64,000 nucleotides of DNA from DATLFA01 sp035525225 (GTDB lineage: Bacteria; Actinomycetota; Acidimicrobiia; Acidimicrobiales; WLNW01): positions 27,288 to 91,287 of the forward strand of contig DATLFA010000055.1 in NCBI GenBank assembly GCA_035525225.1, in the 5' to 3' direction. The position numbers were made by a program, and so were the translations under genes. Positions 62,023-64,000 of this stretch are shown here, in pieces (position 1 is the stretch's first letter; each line of letters opens with the position of its first letter). The notes under the pieces were generated by a model, which worked only from the letters and a program-made list of their open reading frames with translations, did not search any database and was not told the origin of the DNA.

Positions 62023-64000
62023 CCACTTCCCCCGGGCCACCTACGGTAGCGAAACGACGGCGACGACGACCTTGCCGCGCGTGTGACCTTCTTCGACCCG
62101 ACTGAACATGGCGGTCGACACGCTCGATCTCGAAGTGGGGCAGGAGCCGGTCGAGCCATTTCGGGATCCACCAGTTGCGCTCGCCGAGCAGTTCCATGGT
62201 TGCCGGGACGATCACCATGCGGACGAGCGTGGCGTCGAGCAACACGGCGAGGGCGAGCCCGAGGCCGAACAGCTTGATCTCCCTGATGTCCTCGAGCATG
62301 AACGAGGCGAAGAGCACGACCATGATCGCCGCGGCAGCAGTGATCACCCGGGCCGAGGAAGCCAGCCCGTCGGCGACGGAGGTGGTCGCGTCACCGGTGC
62401 GCAGGTACTCCTCGCGGATGCGGGACAGCATGAAGACCTCGTAGTCCATGGAGAGACCGAACACGATGGCGAAGAGCATCATCGGTATGAAGGGGTTGAT
62501 GGGCCCGCCTTCGATGCCGAGCAGTTGTCCGGCCCAGCCCCATTGGAAGACCGCGACGACGACGCCGTAGGCCGCGCCGATCGACAGCACGTTCATGAGG
62601 ACGGCCTTGATCGGCACGAGCAGCGACCGGAAGACAGTCATCAGCAACAGGAACGACAGGGCCAGCACTGCGCCGAAGAAGACGATCATGCGCTTGGCGA
62701 GGTAGTCGGTGATGTCGATGTTGATCGCGGCGCTGCCGGTGACCTGAACGTCGAGCCCGGTGCCCACCACCGCGGCGGGGATGACGTCGTTGCGAAGATG
62801 GCGGACGAGGTCACTGGTCGCCTCGTCTTGGGGTGACGTCGTCGCGACGAGGCTCATCAGATATGCGGCCGGCTGTGTGGGGTCATCCGCGACGGGCGCC
62901 GTGACAGCCGCGACTCCGGCGGTCTGTTCGAGCGCACGGTGCAGTGCGATGACCGCGTCGGACGAGTCGCCCGCACCGGGCACGACGGTGATGATGAACG
63001 GACCGTTGAATCCGTCGCCGAACCCCAGCGCCATCAGGTCGTAGGCCTGCCGCGTCGTGGTGTCCTCGGGGAAGTTGCCCTCGTCGGACCAACCGAGGCG
63101 AATGCTCGTGACCGGTGCGGCAAGGACGAGGAGGAGCGCGGTCGCGCCGATCATCCATCGCAGGGGGCTGCGCTGAATCGTGCGGCTCCAGCGGTAGGCG
63201 TAGGTCTTTCGGACGGGCTTGGCCACCCGCCGCGGGACCGCTCGGCGCAGCGGCCGCACCGCGAGGCTCGCGAGAAGAGTGAGCATGGCGAGCACGCCGC
63301 CGATCGCGGCCAGCGGAGCAATACCGAGCCCGAGCCCGAGCAGTGCTGCCGCGGTGAACCCGGCAGCAATGAGGCCGCGCCAGCGAGTGAGCTCGACCCG
63401 ATCCCGCGCGAAGCCGAGCAGCGCCGGGAGGAGCGTCGTGGAGGTGAGCATCGTGGCCAGCACGGTGGTCGACACGCCGATGCCCATGCCGCCGATCCAA
63501 CCGATGCCGACGAGAAGCAGTCCGAGCATCGAGATCATCACCGTGGTACCCGCGAACACCACGGCTCGTCCGGCTGATTCCATCGCGGCCATGGTTGCGG
63601 CCCGCGGGGACTGACCCTCGCGGAGACCTTCCCGGTAGCGGGAGACGATGAAGAGGGCGTAGTCGATGCCGACGCCGAGCCCGATCATCATCCCGAGCAG
63701 CGCAGTGTCGTCGGGGATGGTGAAGAGGTGACTCAGCAGCAGGGTCGTACCGATGCCGGCTCCGACGCCGCCGAGCGCGACGGCGATCGGAAGGCCCATC
63801 GCAAGGACTGATCCAAACGCGATGATCAACACCAACATGGCGAAGGCGAGGCCGATCAACTCCGTCTTCGGAGGCTCGACCACGGCGAGATACTGGCCGC
63901 CGGGCAGCACTTCGAGGCCCTCGATGACGGGGGCGTTTTCGCTGATCGCCTGACCGAGGAGTCCGGATGCGGTGTCGTCGACGACGGCGGACAGGTTCAC
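62003..64000 (-). CDS. MMPL-family RND exporter (5' end outside window)
   Basis: 665 codons to the window edge. RND/MMPL features: LGVGIDYALFIVSRYREGL and the second-half FGLSMDYEVFMLSRIREEY, each with the SSD-type helices; periplasmic loops between. The natural C-terminus is probably near KWLDRLLPHFEIER (about 62140); the frame then runs on through sequence that belongs, in another frame, to an oxidoreductase tail, so the 3' end looks recombined. Exports lipids or hydrophobic metabolites. Confidence 0.85.
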   Translation of the reverse strand: MNLSAVVDDTASGLLGQAISENAPVIEGLEVLPGGQYLAVVEPPKTELIGLAFAMLVLIIAFGSVLAMGLPIAVALGGVGAGIGTTLLLSHLFTIPDDTALLGMMIGLGVGIDYALFIVSRYREGLREGQSPRAATMAAMESAGRAVVFAGTTVMISMLGLLLVGIGWIGGMGIGVSTTVLATMLTSTTLLPALLGFARDRVELTRWRGLIAAGFTAAALLGLGLGIAPLAAIGGVLAMLTLLASLAVRPLRRAVPRRVAKPVRKTYAYRWSRTIQRSPLRWMIGATALLLVLAAPVTSIRLGWSDEGNFPEDTTTRQAYDLMALGFGDGFNGPFIITVVPGAGDSSDAVIALHRALEQTAGVAAVTAPVADDPTQPAAYLMSLVATTSPQDEATSDLVRHLRNDVIPAAVVGTGLDVQVTGSAAINIDITDYLAKRMIVFFGAVLALSFLLLMTVFRSLLVPIKAVLMNVLSIGAAYGVVVAVFQWGWAGQLLGIEGGPINPFIPMMLFAIVFGLSMDYEVFMLSRIREEYLRTGDATTSVADGLASSARVITAAAAIMVVLFASFMLEDIREIKLFGLGLALAVLLDATLVRMVIVPATMELLGERNWWIPKWLDRLLPHFEIERVDRHVQSGRRRSHARQGRRRRRFATVGGPGEVDARSRD
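62041..62112 (-). pseudogene. C-terminal remnant of a zinc-type/quinone oxidoreductase (MDR)
   Basis: On the minus strand the frame ending TAG 62041 reads MFSRVEEGHTRGKVVVAVVS, the characteristic last strand of medium-chain dehydrogenases (RVEEGHTRGKVVV). No upstream part exists, so the gene was cut away and its tail joined to the MMPL gene. Confidence 0.65.

Noticed and set aside
1..64000. Mobile element, prophage, CRISPR or RNA gene
   Set aside because: No transposase, integrase, phage gene, repeat-spacer array or tRNA-like sequence was seen by eye; a covariance search was not possible.

Overview
High-GC DNA with actinobacterial gene content: an ECF sigma factor, F420-type luciferase-like oxidoreductase, STAND/LuxR regulators with cyclase-like domains, DUF2510 and YwiC-like membrane proteins, MMPL and DHA2 transporters, and TauD/sulfatase/amidohydrolase/molybdo-flavoenzyme catabolic genes. 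The mix resembles soil or freshwater Actinobacteria such as Acidimicrobiia; this is an impression from gene content, not a placement. No tRNA, rRNA, CRISPR array, insertion sequence or prophage was recognised.

Layout. 1-22 kb is signalling-rich. It holds the tail of a STAND regulator (1-1194), a lipoprotein, an ECF sigma factor with its membrane partner, a pseudo-cyclase/STAND/LuxR protein (3651), a giant membrane protein (7977), a YefM-YoeB toxin-antitoxin pair (12552), a second, broken pseudo-cyclase/STAND/LuxR gene (13195), a broken LuxR regulator facing an MBL-fold gene (18062), and a large ATPase regulator (22014, minus strand). Four copies of one motif, TCACC-N5-GGGGGA, stand before genes in the first 13 kb and look like an undescribed shared operator. 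22-31 kb is metabolic: a homocysteine methyltransferase/hydrolase/LLM oxidoreductase run, dienelactone hydrolase, a hydrolase remnant, small DUF1801 and DinB proteins, and two amidohydrolases. 30.7-37 kb holds a SulP transporter, a YihY protein and a tandem pair of dynamin-like GTPases. 36.9-38.9 kb is a nitrosative-stress cluster (Rrf2, YwiC-like, RIC/ScdA, truncated globin) with two damaged members. 39-46 kb holds a peptide/solute-binding lipoprotein, a TMEM143-like protein, an ArsR-AHSA1-DUF899 operon, a D-lactate-type dehydrogenase and a broken cyclase. 46-51 kb holds two TetR loci with clear palindromic operators, a VOC protein, two TauD dioxygenases and a broken isochorismatase. 51-64 kb holds an Amt ammonium transporter with a GlnR-type box, a sulfatase, a three-subunit molybdenum hydroxylase, a papain-like protease, a cupin, a DHA2 exporter and an MMPL exporter that leaves the window.

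A second theme is damage. At least nine loci are broken: a frameshift or an out-of-frame internal deletion in most, and a lost end in the globin and the quinone-oxidoreductase remnant. Either the sequence or assembly is faulty, or this genome is accumulating pseudogenes. The flanking frames keep clear family similarity, so the lesions are recent or artefactual.
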